A stretch of DNA of 64,000 bases from Symbiodinium sp. CCMP2592 (GCA_905221615.1 CAJNDT010001247.1:336827-400826); one strand, 5' to 3'; counted from the first letter of the stretch, positions 30,151-39,769 are shown. Notes: a model not told the origin generated them from the letters alone. A program made the numbers and translations.

Positions 30151-30556
30151 GCCCTTTTCCGTCTGCAGTTGCTTCCGAAATCTATAGAGGGTTTAGGGTT
30201 CAGGGTTTAGGCTAATGTAGGAACCTGATCAAGAAATCTTGGGCCTTTTCTAGGGTTCCTTATATGAACCCTACTATTTTAAAGCTTTGGGGTTATAGGC
30301 CCAAGGTTTCAGGGTTCAAGCTACGGGGATACGTAGTTGCTTCATTTTTCACCGAGTTACTTCCCTAAGGTCCGATGCTGTAGCTCCTTTTTGGGATGCC
30401 CTTATAGGCTTCTAAATGTGAGCCACAAAAGGAACTACTATGCCGCCATGGGGTAACTGGTATGAACCTTTCATGTACGGCTAAGGGTTATCCAGATCAA
30501 GAACCTCAGGACTGACAAAGGCACGCCGAGGGGATGCAGGGCCGGGCTGTACACTG

Positions 30557-30684
30557 CTTGGAGGATCAGGGGACTTAGTAACTAGGGCTATAACTACCCT
30601 AAATGGGGCTATAAGTAATTAGAATTAGAAGTCTAGTAACCCTGAGTATAAGCCGAGCAACTAAGTCCCATGATCCTCTAAGTG
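30557..30684. mobile_element. F3 MITE
   Basis: Complete F3 copy. Confidence 0.75.
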
Positions 30685-30802
30685 GTGTTTGCGCGGTGAA
30701 TAGTCCTTACCCCTTCGAGGGTCTAAATATGTCTAAATCCTACACTGCCACTTTGAGTTTTGCATTGTGTCCAAAGCGTCCGTACCCTGCTGCCCTTGAC
30801 CC

Positions 30803-31022
30803 TAAGGCTCCATGTACCCATGTAGTAGATACTTAGGCCTTAAAGTACCTATATAGGGACCCCTCGAAGGCCTAAGTATCTACTATAACTAGACCTAAGC
30901 GTAACCTAGGAATAAAAAGGGGTGCCCTTTTTGGTTTTTCAAGGTGGTTTATAAGGGAACCTAAACTCTAAAAAAAGGGAATAAGGGCCTGCCTACTCCA
31001 GGTCCTAGATAAGGGTACATGG
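30803..31022. mobile_element. F10 MITE containing F11
   Basis: Family F10 has the TIR CCTAAGGCTCCATGTACCC and inner arms AGTAGATACTTAGGCC. Here an F11 copy (30888-31009) sits in its right arm. Confidence 0.8.
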
Positions 31023-31026
31023 AGCC

Positions 31027-31128
31027 TTTGCTTAAGAACCCCCAAAAAATAAAAAATGATAATCCCTATATTATCCCTATAAGGAATACATTTTTTATTT
31101 TTTTGGTGGGTTCTTAAGCAAATAGTAG
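31027..31128. mobile_element. F12 MITE
   Basis: Complete F12 copy that replaces the last bases of the F10 element before it. Confidence 0.8.
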
Positions 31129-31246
31129 ATGAACACACCAGACAAGATCCTGAAACCCACCCCTGACAATCCCAATGCGACAGACTCGTCAAGACTTTCG
31201 GCCCGCAAACAGAACAGAGTCTCCAATGTGGTTCCGTAAGGGAACT

Positions 31247-31500
31247 TAAGCTAAGCTTCCGACAATCACAAAACGAAGAAAGACCAAACATCCAGGCACT
31301 GCAGATCATAGAAACCACAGAAAACAAGAGACTTGTCCAAACCCAAATCGCCATCGGAAAACTACGCCAGGAACGCCGCAGAAACAGAACACAACGCAAC
31401 TGTCGAACCTTTGATAAGCGGTTAATCGGAGGAATAACCCTAACCCTACACCCCACCCTACACCATGCTTCTGATAGTTCCGGCCCCTGCACGGACACCT
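31247..31500 (+). CDS. Possible coiled-coil exon
   Basis: A plus frame reads IETTENKRLVQTQIAIGKLR then QERRRNRTQRNCRTFDKRL, a charged helical segment. A minus frame of 176 codons is also open, because the strand is A/C-rich and stop-poor. Confidence is low. Confidence 0.3.
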
Positions 31501-31698
31501 GAAAGCAAACCTACTGCAAGATTCATGAGTGCCTTCAAAGTACGTATGGTTGTCATGCAAACTTCTGGTGAAATTATTGAGTTCTTCATGCCTCTGCATT
31601 GTTTGAAGCAGCAGCAACTGAGACCCAGGCACGGCGGAATGGCACCAAGACTTTCGATACAGTTGAAGGACAACAGCAAAGTTCTCAAACCTTAGCAT
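31306..31698 (-). CDS. Possible exon, Cys-rich end
   Basis: Minus ATG frame of 130 codons: MLRFENFAVVLQLYRKSWCH, a helical middle with MQRHEELNNFTRSLHDN, then SRFAFRCPCRGRNYQKHG. Another minus frame and one plus frame are open over 31465-31690, so strand and frame are unsettled. Confidence 0.35.
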   Translation of the reverse strand: MLRFENFAVVLQLYRKSWCHSAVPGSQLLLLQTMQRHEELNNFTRSLHDNHTYFEGTHESCSRFAFRCPCRGRNYQKHGVGWGVGLGLFLRLTAYQRFDSCVVFCFCGVPGVVFRWRFGFGQVSCFLWFL

Positions 31699-31734
31699 CT
31701 CTCAACTCTTCTTGCAAGGTTCCTTTAAGGCTTC

Positions 31735-31853
31735 CCTAGACCCAGGAGTAACCTGGTAATAAAAAGGGTGCCCTTTTTGGTTCAAAGGGGGTTTATAAGG
31801 GAACCTGAACCCCAAAAAAAGGGAATAAGGGCGTACTCTGGGTCCTAGTTCCT
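31735..31853. mobile_element. F11 MITE
   Basis: Complete F11 copy. Confidence 0.8.
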
Positions 31854-31856
31854 TAC

Positions 31857-31951
31857 CCAAAGGCTCCATGTACCCTTATAGTAGATACTTAGGCCTTAAA
31901 GGGGTCCCTATATAGGTACTTTAAGGCCTAAGTATCTACTATATGGGTACA
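31857..31951. mobile_element. F10 MITE
   Basis: Complete F10 copy directly beside F11; its right end is replaced by the F11-like GTCCTAGT. Confidence 0.75.
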
Positions 31952-32189
31952 TGGGTCCTAGTTCCTTAGGGGCCGTACAGTCTCGAATAGGGGTCCTTTA
32001 TGGATCCGCTTAAAGGGTTTTGTCTTTCAAAAGGACCTCACCCTCGGGGTTCGATTAGGGCTCTATCCAGGGTTCAAGGTTTGGGGTTCTGTCTATTGGG
32101 GTTCTACAAGGCTTTTGTGTCTATTTTGGAGGGTTTGAGGGTTTGAGCGTTCGTTAACGCAGAGCTACGGTTCAGACTGTTGAGGTTCA

Positions 32190-32265
32190 GAGGTTTTAGG
32201 CTTCCAAAAGGTTGGCGACCTCCATCAAGAATAAGGCAAAGCTAGCATCACGAAACGACCAGTCT
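32190..32265 (+). CDS. Possible short exon
   Basis: Plus frame after GGTTTTAG (first base G): ASKRLATSIKNKAKLASRND, ending at the left TIR of an F15 element. Confidence 0.3.
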
Positions 32266-32500
32266 CCCGAAGACTCCAATACCCCGTAACTAAGGAGTAT
32301 ACCTTCAATCATATTAAGGTTCCTAGTAATAGTAGTAATAGTAGTAATAGTAGTAATAGTAGTAATAGTAGTAATAGTAGTAATAGTAGTAATAGTAGTA
32401 ATAGTAGTAATAATAGTAATAATAGTAATAGTAGTAATAGTACCATAACTTAAGGTATACTCCTTAAATTAAGGGTATTCATATTGGAGCCTCTTGAGAT
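32266..32500. mobile_element. F15 MITE with TAGTAA microsatellite loop
   Basis: F15 arms (AGACTCCAATACCCC; AGGTATACTCCTTAAATT) enclose about 110 bases of TAATAG/TAGTAA repeats. Confidence 0.7.
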
Positions 32501-32621
32501 ATAATGGGCACCCGGGTTCCTGCTGTTCAGGGCTGTTCAGGTTCCAGGGCTTGGGGCTAGTTTGAAAAAGAAGGAGACCCGGTTTAGGGTTTAGGGTTTA
32601 GGGCAAATTGAAGCAAGAACC

Positions 32622-32741
32622 ATGTTAAAAATCCTGCCTAGTGTCCGTTACTCAACCCTGCGCCCTCATCGTCCGTGCATCAGCATCGGGGTGCCAGGAG
32701 ATGGATCCCGCCGAACTGGACCAGGGGATACCGGGACCTAA
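32622..32741 (+). CDS. Small ORF
   Basis: A 39-codon ATG frame (MLKILPSVRYSTLRPHRPCI then SIGVPGDGSRRTGPGDTGT). A minus frame is open as well. No domain. Confidence 0.25.
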   Translation: MLKILPSVRYSTLRPHRPCISIGVPGDGSRRTGPGDTGT

Positions 32742-32756
32742 ACCCTACAAGAAACT

Positions 32757-32848
32757 CCCTGGACCCCCAAAGTGTCGTGTAGAATAATGGCCGTTTTAAT
32801 AGGTATTGGGCCATTATTTTACCTCCTTTGGGTGGGATTAGGTAAACC
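32757..32848. mobile_element. Palindromic element, single copy
   Basis: Arms CCCCCAAAGTGTCGTGTAG and CCTCCTTTGGGTGGG with inner AATAATGGCC repeats inverted. Confidence 0.5.
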
Positions 32849-32897
32849 TTAGACCTATGAACACCAAATCCCTGCAAGTTCTCTGGAACCCGGCTAG

Positions 32898-33096
32898 GAG
32901 CCAACCTACCTTACAAAACCGCCCTTTGAAATGCTTCTTCTCGAAACATTGGAAAAGTTGAGCAAGCAACAACGACAAATGCAAAAAACTGATTGAGAAA
33001 ATGATGTTGGCTACCAAAGACATCCGCACCGCACCCTACAACGCTGAAACCCATAAGAAAAACCCGACATACCCTGAACTGCATGAAATACCTTAA
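32898..33096 (+). CDS. Helical exon with a frame break in an A6 run
   Basis: Plus strand, after CCGGCTAG (first base G). The first frame reads PPFEMLLLETLEKLSKQQRQ; the continuation IEKMMLATKDIRTAPYNAET and KNPTYPELHEIP lies in another frame. Removing one A from the run at 32983-32988 joins them without a stop. It looks like a charged helix. Alternatives are two exons or pseudogene decay. The family is unknown. Confidence 0.45.
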
Positions 33097-33305
33097 CCCT
33101 GAAAGCAAAAATGCCAAAATCCTTACATAGGTGCCGCATACTCAGACCTGGCCTTTGCAGGTGATGGTAGCTTGCGTATATATACGGGAACCCTAATAAA
33201 CATCACACATTGCAAAGGCCCTCAGATTACACCTTGAGCAAAGGCCCTACACCCTAAACCCTAAACCCTAAATCCTAAAGTCTGAACCCTACACCCGAAA
33301 ACCGA

Positions 33306-33413
33306 TGTGGGAGTTTCCGAAAATAGGCGTACCTTATTTAGGGGGCCTTAGAATAAGGATCCTACTATTTAGGGTACAATATTAGGATCCCCTATTTTCG
33401 GAAACCCCCACGT
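33306..33413. mobile_element. F7 MITE
   Basis: Complete F7 copy. Confidence 0.85.
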
Positions 33414-33423
33414 ATGAAACACT

Positions 33424-33575
33424 CGACCCCAAACTCTCATAGGGATCCTTAGGGGTGTAGGGGGAGGGGGGGTAGGGGGCTTTAAGGCCCATAATACGGA
33501 CTAATAAGGCCTATTTCAGGAAATATAGTCCCCTACACCCCTCCCCCCTACACCCCTAAGGATCCCTATGAGAAA
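33424..33575. mobile_element. Large near-perfect palindrome
   Basis: Arms CTCATAGGGATCCTTAGGGG and CCCCTAAGGATCCCTATGAG, each extended by a GGTGTAGGGGGAGGGG-type stretch, enclose about 60 bases. Single copy. Confidence 0.75.
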
Positions 33576-33594
33576 CTCTCGGCCCGACATGCAG

Positions 33595-33678
33595 AGCACC
33601 CGACTTCCCAGGCCGTCAAGAGCATTTGCTTCGATTCGGCGGAGGCAGCGTCCATGCAAGTTGAGCACCTTCCCAAAG
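33595..33678 (+). CDS. Exon ending at an F10 element
   Basis: Plus frame after ACATGCAG in phase 1: EHPTSQAVKSICFDSAEAAS then MQVEHLP, with codons mostly ending in G or C. It runs up to the F10 TIR, where AAAG before GCTCC gives a possible GC donor. Confidence 0.45.
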
Positions 33679-33774
33679 GCTCCATGGGTACCCTTATAGT
33701 AGATACTTAGGCCTTAAAGGGGTCCCTATATAGGTACTTTAAGGCCTAAGTATATGGGTACATGGAGCCTTAGG
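33674..33774. mobile_element. F10 MITE, possible intron
   Basis: F10 copy with a shortened right arm. Its left TIR offers a GC donor (AAGGCTCC) and its right TIR ends in CTTAG followed by G, an acceptor. Confidence 0.7.
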
Positions 33775-33795
33775 GCTTGAGAACCCAAAGCCCTG

Positions 33796-33889
33796 CAAGG
33801 ATCGAGAAAGTAGCTATCCTGGCGACACTCTAATAGTACAGCTTCCCAAATTAGGGGTTTCATTTTCTAGATCCTCCCGGGGTCTGGGA
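33796..33889. mobile_element. F1 MITE
   Basis: Diverged F1 copy; right arm intact. Confidence 0.65.
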
Positions 33890-33890
33890 A

Positions 33891-34115
33891 GTGAACGCCT
33901 CGATAGTCAAAATACCTTTCCTGCAAAAGTTCCTCCGAAGAATTACTATAAGGGCTCTCTGCTACAGGAGCTTTAGTTGTCGGAACAGGTCGGTAAACAC
34001 CCTAGGTATCGTCTCATATGTAGTTCCTTTCTCTGGGTTCACCAACAGCAAAGTCGGACGATGTGGCGACCCCAGACCCCAACTGCTCGGCCCCATTGCT
34101 AAAACCTTCAATTGA
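33891..34115 (+). CDS. Possible exon
   Basis: Plus frame of 74 codons (SIVKIPFLQKFLRRITIRAL ... SYVVPFSGFTNSKVGRCGD). Two minus frames (one reading PRVFTDLFRQLKLL) look equally good, so the strand is uncertain. Confidence 0.3.
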   Translation: MNASIVKIPFLQKFLRRITIRALCYRSFSCRNRSVNTLGIVSYVVPFSGFTNSKVGRCGDPRPQLLGPIAKTFN

Positions 34116-34394
34116 GCCCTCGAGCCAAGCCATACCTAATTGCTTAGGGTCTTCGATCTGCTCACACCTACAAAACCCAATGTGCCCTGATATTAACCTT
34201 CGTAGCCTCTGGTCGATTGCAATGCTTTCTTAGCCCCATACCCAGATCTTCGAACAACTATCCCTTAACGAAAGAACATACCTGAAATCCGATCAGGGAT
34301 ATTGGAAGCTCTGGGAATAGCCCCGACAGGATCAACAAAAGCAGCACGAGCTGCGTGGTGCGGTCCAGGCTTTAGGGTTGAAGGTATACTGCGT

Positions 34395-34505
34395 CGGGTT
34401 TAAAGTAAAAGCCAGAAAGTTGGAATATGATTATCCTAAACCCTGTATGGTAAATTATAGGGTATCCTACCCTGAAACCATATTCCAACTTTCTGGAGTT
34501 CCCTT
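34395..34505. mobile_element. F9 MITE
   Basis: Complete F9 copy. Confidence 0.8.
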
Positions 34506-34545
34506 TAGGGTTCAGGGCTTCGGGTCTGGAGTTTACGGTTTACCC

Positions 34546-34655
34546 GAAGGGTCCAAAGGACCCAATAATTAGGTACTTGGGTTTAGGATAGTAGTTATAA
34601 AGCTCAATATTTAGGAGAGTATATGGTTATTATGTACTTGGACCCTTAGGGTTAG
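34546..34655. mobile_element. F16 MITE
   Basis: Complete F16 copy. Confidence 0.75.
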
Positions 34656-34873
34656 GGTTTTGCTACTACACGCTACTAAGGTGGTGAGGGGTTTACAGCG
34701 GGTACCTAGGCTTTTGTGCAGTTAAGCGGTTTCAAGGCTCCCTCCGAAGGTGTACTTGGACCCTTCGTGGATACTACTAAAGGCTAATGTATAGGAAGGC
34801 AGTAAATTTGCGTCCGAAGGTCCTTCACGCAGGCATCCCTATGACAATCATTTAATATCAGAGGGCTGTCTCT

Positions 34874-34972
34874 TAGCGGCTGAATACCCTAGCCCAGAAA
34901 AGGGTAACATTCTCAATTATGGTAGGGTTATAGAAACCCCAAAACGTTAAAGGATACCTACTCAGCTAGGAA
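34874..34972. mobile_element. F5 MITE
   Basis: Complete F5 copy. Confidence 0.75.
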
Positions 34973-35029
34973 GGTTTATCAAGGGTATGAAGTGGCAAGG
35001 GTGGTCCGGCCCTAAACCCTAAACCCTAA

Positions 35030-35108
35030 ACCGGGGCTCGCTGGGCACTGCACATGCAAGCTTGCGAAGTTGGAGCTGGTGATGTGGAGCGACGGACTGG
35101 GAGGTCGG
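35030..35108 (+). CDS. Possible exon between telomere-like blocks
   Basis: Plus frame LAGHCTCKLAKLELVMWSDG, with 18 of 24 codons ending in G or C. It is bounded on both sides by CCCTAAA/TTTAGGG text and no splice site is certain. Confidence 0.35.
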
Positions 35109-35161
35109 GTTTAGGGTTTAGGGTTTAAGGTTTAGGGTTTAGGGATAGTTGCTGCCTCCGA

Positions 35162-35276
35162 CTAGACCTAAGAGTAACCTAGGAATAAAAAGGGGTGTCC
35201 TTTTTGGTTTTGAAGGTGGTTTATAAGCGAACCTAAACTCTAAGAAAGGGAATAAGGGCCTACTCCAGGTCCTAGA
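35162..35276. mobile_element. F11 MITE
   Basis: Complete F11 copy. Confidence 0.8.
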
Positions 35277-35281
35277 GTATC

Positions 35282-35372
35282 ATGGGGAACTAAAGGTTAA
35301 CCTTTTTAATTCTTGGTTATATAGGGATTATACAGGGACTATACTAGGTTAAAGGTTACCTACTCTACCACT
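35282..35372. mobile_element. F20 element
   Basis: Second copy of F20 (see 8870). Confidence 0.5.
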
Positions 35373-35425
35373 AGGAAGCAGTGTTCAGCAGGGTCGAGGT
35401 CTGGGCTCCAGGGTTGAGATTTTAG

Positions 35426-35875
35426 CGCACTGGAAAGTTCTGGGCGGTGTGGAAGATGGCCAAATCCTGCATCACCTTAAGTTAGTGCCGTGAACAGTGC
35501 GAATTGTGCTAAATTTCTGTCTTCCCCGTGTAGCGAAGAAGATACGCTGCAGGAGTGCAGGTTAACGTCGAACAGATACATCGCTTGGATCGTAGAGGAA
35601 CAGTAAGATCCTTGCTTTACAAAGCATGAATGTAAGAAGTACACTTATCCCATGGACACATGTACACATATGGTAAATACACGGGCCTTAAAGTGTATGC
35701 AGGTACTTTAGGGCCAGGGTATATACTACTTAGGTACATGGACCCTTGGCGTGAGTACATTTAGATCCAGTCCGGAGTCTATCTTATGTTTGAAACTTTC
35801 AATCTGACTTCTGAGTCCATTGTGCCTTTACTGGAGTCTGGGGGAAAGGGTGGGGGAGATCTCCGCATTCAACAT
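35426..35875 (+). CDS. Three-exon gene fragment, unknown product
   Basis: Plus exons 35426-35480 (after GATTTTAG, before GTTAGT), 35534-35591 (after a CTGTCTTCCCC tract and GTGTAG, before GTAGAG) and 35765-35875 (after ACATTTAG, before GTAACG). Phases fit: 2 then 0. They read WKVLGGVEDGQILHHL, EEDTLQECRLTSNRYIAWI and SGVYLMFETFNLTSESIVPL. The first intron is 53 nt; the second contains an F10-like element (35650-35745). A further AG followed by G at 35984 follows a strong pyrimidine tract. No domain is recognised. Confidence 0.55.
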
Positions 35876-35989
35876 GTAACGCAGTACAGGGCTCAAACCC
35901 TAACCCTAAACCTGAAACCCTAAAGCCATCAAAAGCCCTATCATTCTTGTAAGATTCTGATATTGATTTCCCTGTGTTGTCCCTTAGGA

Positions 35990-36101
35990 AGGAGGTCCGA
36001 GCATCCTAAGTACTTACACAGTAGAACGTAGGGTTTCGATAGTAGGAATTACTTTTAAAGGTTTGAGTAAGTATCCCCCCTCTAGGTACTTAACCCTTTG
36101 G
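35990..36101. mobile_element. F4 MITE, diverged
   Basis: F4-type arms (CATCCTAAGTACTT; AGGTACTTAACCCTTTGG) around a short loop. Confidence 0.6.
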
Positions 36102-36130
36102 GCAATTTGGTTCCAGGTCTGGTTGAGGGT

Positions 36131-36241
36131 TAGGGTGCTTATGTTGATGATATAAATCCTGCATTGCCCATAATAAGGAATATACCATAGTTTCCGTAGT
36201 TTAGGGTCCTTAAGGTAATGCTGGATTTATGTCATCAACTG
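36131..36241. mobile_element. F8 MITE
   Basis: Complete F8 copy, TA on both sides. Confidence 0.75.
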
Positions 36242-36403
36242 TAGAAGCTTAAATGGTTGCAGTTGGCATTTAGGGCTTAGGGTGGAGCGTGTCAATAAGA
36301 CCCCTAAGAAGATGTCCTACTACTATAAAAATGACTGAAGAGACCTGCAGCTATCCTTTTTTATGCCCTAGAACCAGACTAGCAACATAATGTAGACACC
36401 TGA

Positions 36404-36601
36404 TTGGCGACTCCTCCACTTTATTTGAAGGATCTAGGATTGGAATCTTCGAAGATCAAGAAGGGAATTATGCGCCCTTCCATTTCTTCTGAGCTTCAGG
36501 GTCCGGGGATACCTGTGTTCCAACTATCTGGCTTCGCCAATCTTATGGGGGGGGGGTCTTATACTCTACCTCATCTCACTAACACTAGGCTCACTAGATA
36601 A
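36404..36601 (+). CDS. Possible exon, two frames open
   Basis: One plus frame reads PLYLKDLGLESSKIKKGIM, another STLFEGSRIGIFEDQEGNYA. Downstream TGTTCCAACTATCTGGCTTC resembles an F9 end, so the 3' part is probably element. Confidence 0.3.
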   Translation: MATPPLYLKDLGLESSKIKKGIMRPSISSELQGPGIPVFQLSGFANLMGGGSYTLPHLTNTRLTR

Positions 36602-36689
36602 CAGTATAATAACACCACAAAAGAATACGTACAGGAAGACCGCCCGACGCCCTAAACTCCAAGCCCCAACACCCTAAGCACCCGTAGCC

Positions 36690-36876
36690 CTAGGAGTCCT
36701 AAAACCAAACTCGTGAACCCAGGAACTTGAACTCTTGAACTCCGAAACCCAACTTCTAAATCCTGCCCCGTGCATCCTGAATCCTAGGAGTCCTAAAACC
36801 AAACTCGTGAACCCAGGAACTTGAACTCCTGAACTCCGAAACCCAACTTCTAAATCTGCCTCGTGCATCCTGAAAG
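36690..36876. repeat. 94-bp tandem duplication
   Basis: A unit beginning CTAGGAGTCCTAAAACC and ending CGTGCATCCTGAA occurs twice in direct tandem with only a few differences. Confidence 0.9.
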
Positions 36877-37050
36877 ACCCACACAGTGCAAGCTCCAAAG
36901 CGTCAAGATTGTATGTCATAAGCCCCACGAAACCTAAACAACACCTCCACGAAAGCATGTGAGACCCTGAATGCAAAACACATATAAACCCTTTGTTCTC
37001 AGCCCGCACACCCCAAGCCCAAAACCCAAACACTGAAGCCCTAAAGCCTA

Positions 37051-37413
37051 CAGTAGAAGCCAGAAAGTTGGAACATCATTCGCCTCATGCCCTTAAAAGC
37101 AAAGTATAGGGAATCCTAGCACTGATCCTCCTAAATCCATTTTTCAACTTTGTGGGGTTCACTATAAACCCTAAACCCTCGACCCAAAACCTGCAGTGAA
37201 CACCAGAAGGTTGGTACATGGATCAAGGATGATTAGTGCTACGGTTGATGATATAAATCCTGCATTACCTTAAGGATCCTAAACTTTGGGAATTATGGTA
37301 TATTCCTTACTATGGGCAATGCAGGATTTATATCATCAATAGCAGGATTCCCGATACTTTGCTTTAAGGGCATGGGGATAACGATGTTCCAACTTTCTGG
37401 CTTCTACTGTAAC
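37051..37413. mobile_element. Inverted pair of F9 elements, one split by F8
   Basis: An F9 copy (37051-37165) is followed by a second in the opposite orientation (37192-37413). The second contains an F8 copy (37247-37343) in its loop. The two F9 loops are reverse complements of each other. Confidence 0.75.
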
Positions 37414-37424
37414 CACTAAAGCCC

Positions 37425-37572
37425 TACACCCCTCCAAGGATAAAAGGAGGGGCCCTTGATAAGGACCCCTAGGTATATACCCTTAATATAGCTATTATAT
37501 ACCCATTATATAGCCCATTATGGGATAGGGGTCCTGATTAAGGGTCCCTCCTTTTCCCCTTTGACTAAAGCC
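37425..37572. mobile_element. F14 MITE
   Basis: Family F14 has the TIR AAAGGGGAAAAGGAGGGACC and a loop with TATATAATAGCTATATTAAG. Complete copy. Confidence 0.75.
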
Positions 37573-37657
37573 CTACACCCCGAACCCTACGACCGCCAAC
37601 CCGAAGCCCAAAACCCCAAAGCAACCCAGAACCCCAAACGGTTTAGGGTTTAGGGAT

Positions 37658-37766
37658 GGGTGGTTGTCAAAATTATGGTCCCTTTCTGGGTGCCCTAAAT
37701 ATTAGGTACCGTATTATAATCAGGACCCAGAAAGGGACCCTAATTTTGACAACCATCCAAATGCTA
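37658..37766. mobile_element. F6 MITE
   Basis: Complete F6 copy in the middle of CCCTAAA text. Confidence 0.8.
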
Positions 37767-37861
37767 AACCCAAAGAGCAAAACCCTAAACGCCAAACCCT
37801 AAACCCTAAACTAAACCCCAAACCCTAGATCTTAAACCCGTTAGAGTAGACCTTTGTGTCC

Positions 37862-38005
37862 ATGAACCTTTTCCCTAAGCGCCTTAAAACTAAGATCGCG
37901 ATCATAATCCTTACTAAGGAAGCGGAGTTTGTCAATCAGTGTCCGACTTCTACTTCCAACCCCCAAAACATTAGACCCGAACCCTGCAAAACCGTGAAAC
38001 CCTAA
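37862..38005 (+). CDS. Small ORF, 47 residues
   Basis: ATG frame MNLFPKRLKTKIAIIILTKE then AEFVNQCPTSTSNPQNIRPE, to TAA inside CCCTAAACCC text. A second plus ATG frame (38026, MRFTVNPIPKVRAIGFSSTE) follows and runs into F2. Unknown. Confidence 0.35.
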   Translation: MNLFPKRLKTKIAIIILTKEAEFVNQCPTSTSNPQNIRPEPCKTVKP

Positions 38006-38145
38006 ACCCTAAAGCCGAAACCCTGATGCGATTCACAGTAAACCCAATTCCAAAAGTCCGAGCCATCGGCTTCAGCAGCACAGAATTCGTTAGCCGGGGC
38101 ACCGGGGGCCTTAGAAGCCCAGGGGTTCCTTTAAAAGGTTCCTTG

Positions 38146-38280
38146 CTTGGAGGGTCGGGGGGCTTAGTAAGTAGGTAGTAAGTAGACGTATAAGTACCCT
38201 AGTAGGGACCCTAAACAGGGGTTACGATACTTATAAGTCTCTAAAATAACTATTTACTAAGTCCCCCGACCCTCCAAGTG
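38146..38280. mobile_element. F2 MITE
   Basis: Complete F2 copy. Confidence 0.85.
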
Positions 38281-38625
38281 AAGGATCTTATAAGGGTTCC
38301 TTTCAGGATTCGTTTCAGTTGGGTTCTTCAGGGATCTTTGACAAGGGTTCCTTCCAGGGCTCCTTTAAGGGAGATCTTGTTAAGGGGTTCTTTTAGGAGC
38401 TTTTCTGAGCTTCCTTTATGGGATCCTTTATTTAAGGGTTCCGTTGAGGGTTCTTTTCAAGGTCCTGTAAGGGTTCCCGTTAGGGGTTCCTGTAAGGGTT
38501 TTGGTTTAGTGTGGGGTTTCGAGTCTCCAAAACAGTATAGGTAATCAATGAGGCCCCTATCTTAATGAGTTCCTTTATAGGCCTAAAGGCTTCCTTAGCA
38601 GGGTACCAGGGGTTTCTGTCCCCAG

Positions 38626-38851
38626 GAACCGTCCCAAGCACGAAAGCCTTGAGGCCTTCAAAACCGTAGGGGAGACTCATTCCATGGGAACTTCAGAAAA
38701 TAACGGATCAACAGAGCCTGATGTTGAAGCCACCCCATATGATCCGGGGGCACTGTATGTGCTACCCGGCTACGTCACCGACATCGTAAGCCTAGCTATG
38801 CTACTAACGTTCGCCGTCATACTAGTTATTGTCGTTCACAGCGTATTGTAG
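38626..38851 (+). CDS. Terminal exon of a tail-anchored membrane protein
   Basis: Plus strand, after TTTCTGTCCCCAG (first base G), 74 codons to TAG. It reads NRPKHESLEAFKTVGETHS, then an internal ATG (38684) and an acidic linker, then ALYVLPGYVTDIVSLAMLLT and FAVILVIVVHSVL at the very C-terminus: one membrane span with only a few residues after it. If translation started at 38684 the product would be a 55-residue membrane peptide. The family is not recognised; the acceptor makes a last exon more likely. Confidence 0.6.
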
Positions 38852-38873
38852 CATGGTAGTTGCTCGACACAAC

Positions 38874-39040
38874 CTATTTCCAACCTAGTGGCTGTGTATT
38901 CAGTGCATTCCCACTGGTCCTGTTTGGAAGGACCTGTACGGAACACCCTGAAAGATCTAGACTCTTGCGAAACTTGGACAAGGCTTGTCTTAACATTTCG
39001 AACAGGGTTTTGGTGTATGCTATACTATAGTTATAATAAG
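38874..39040 (+). CDS. Possible coding island, strand uncertain
   Basis: Two plus frames and one minus frame (FEMLRQALSKFRKSLDLSGC) are open between the membrane exon and F7. No domain. Confidence 0.25.
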
Positions 39041-39044
39041 GAAC

Positions 39045-39155
39045 CCGCAAAATGGTATAGGTAATTAGTAAGGCAATATAGTACCCTAAATATACAGTAG
39101 GATCCTTATTATAGAACCCCAAATAATGTACCCCTGTTTTCGGAAACTCCCATTT
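39045..39155. mobile_element. F7 MITE
   Basis: F7 copy with a clear right arm (GTTTTCGGAAACTCCC). Confidence 0.65.
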
Positions 39156-39211
39156 GATCACCAAGGTCGAGGCAGCTCTGGAAGGGCCTTTGGCCAGTGC
39201 GACCTCGGCCA
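39156..39211. other. GC-rich island between F7 and F1
   Basis: Reads LITKVEAALEGPLASATSAT on plus and MAEVALAKGPSRAASTLVIK on minus. Probably a remnant exon; the strand is not decidable. Confidence 0.35.
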
Positions 39212-39360
39212 CTAAGGGTACTTTATAGGAACCCCCATTAAGGGATCTACTTTTTGGATCGTCCTGATGGTCTGGGTGTTAATGTACGACCGTCAGAAGA
39301 ATAGTATTGGGCCCCAAATTAGGGGATCTACTTTCTAGATCCTCGCCGGGGTCTGGGAAG
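39212..39360. mobile_element. F1 fragments
   Basis: Two F1 right arms in series (39212-39282, 39300-39360). Confidence 0.6.
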
Positions 39361-39769
39361 AGGCTCCGAGTACCCAAATACTAGGGTTTGGGCTTTGGGG
39401 TCATATGGGTTTTTAGGATTTAGGGTAAGTACCCAAATAGTAGTAGGACCTTAGGGGTTTGGGCTTTAGGGTTATAAGAGTTTAGGGCTTAGGGTACGTA
39501 CCCAAATAGTACTGTAAGGCCTTAAGAGTTTAGGCTTTAGGGTTATAAGGGCTCAGGGTTTAGGGCACGTACCCAAATAATAAGGTTCTAGGTCCCAAAA
39601 TACACACACTCTGAATGTTCTCTTGTTGGCCCTGGATTCCTACCATTTAGGTGCTTGGACCATAGGGACAGGGTTTAGGGTTTGGGCTAGGGTTTAAGAC
39701 TTTATACAATCTTACAGGGATCTCGATCCTGGGTTCGGGGTTTTGGGTTTTGGCATAGTGTTTGAGAGT

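Noticed and set aside
30968..31498. A 176-codon minus frame as a gene
   Set aside because: Its last third is element F12 and its remainder lies opposite an A/C-rich strand poor in stops; the peptide shows no domain and lacks coding bias.
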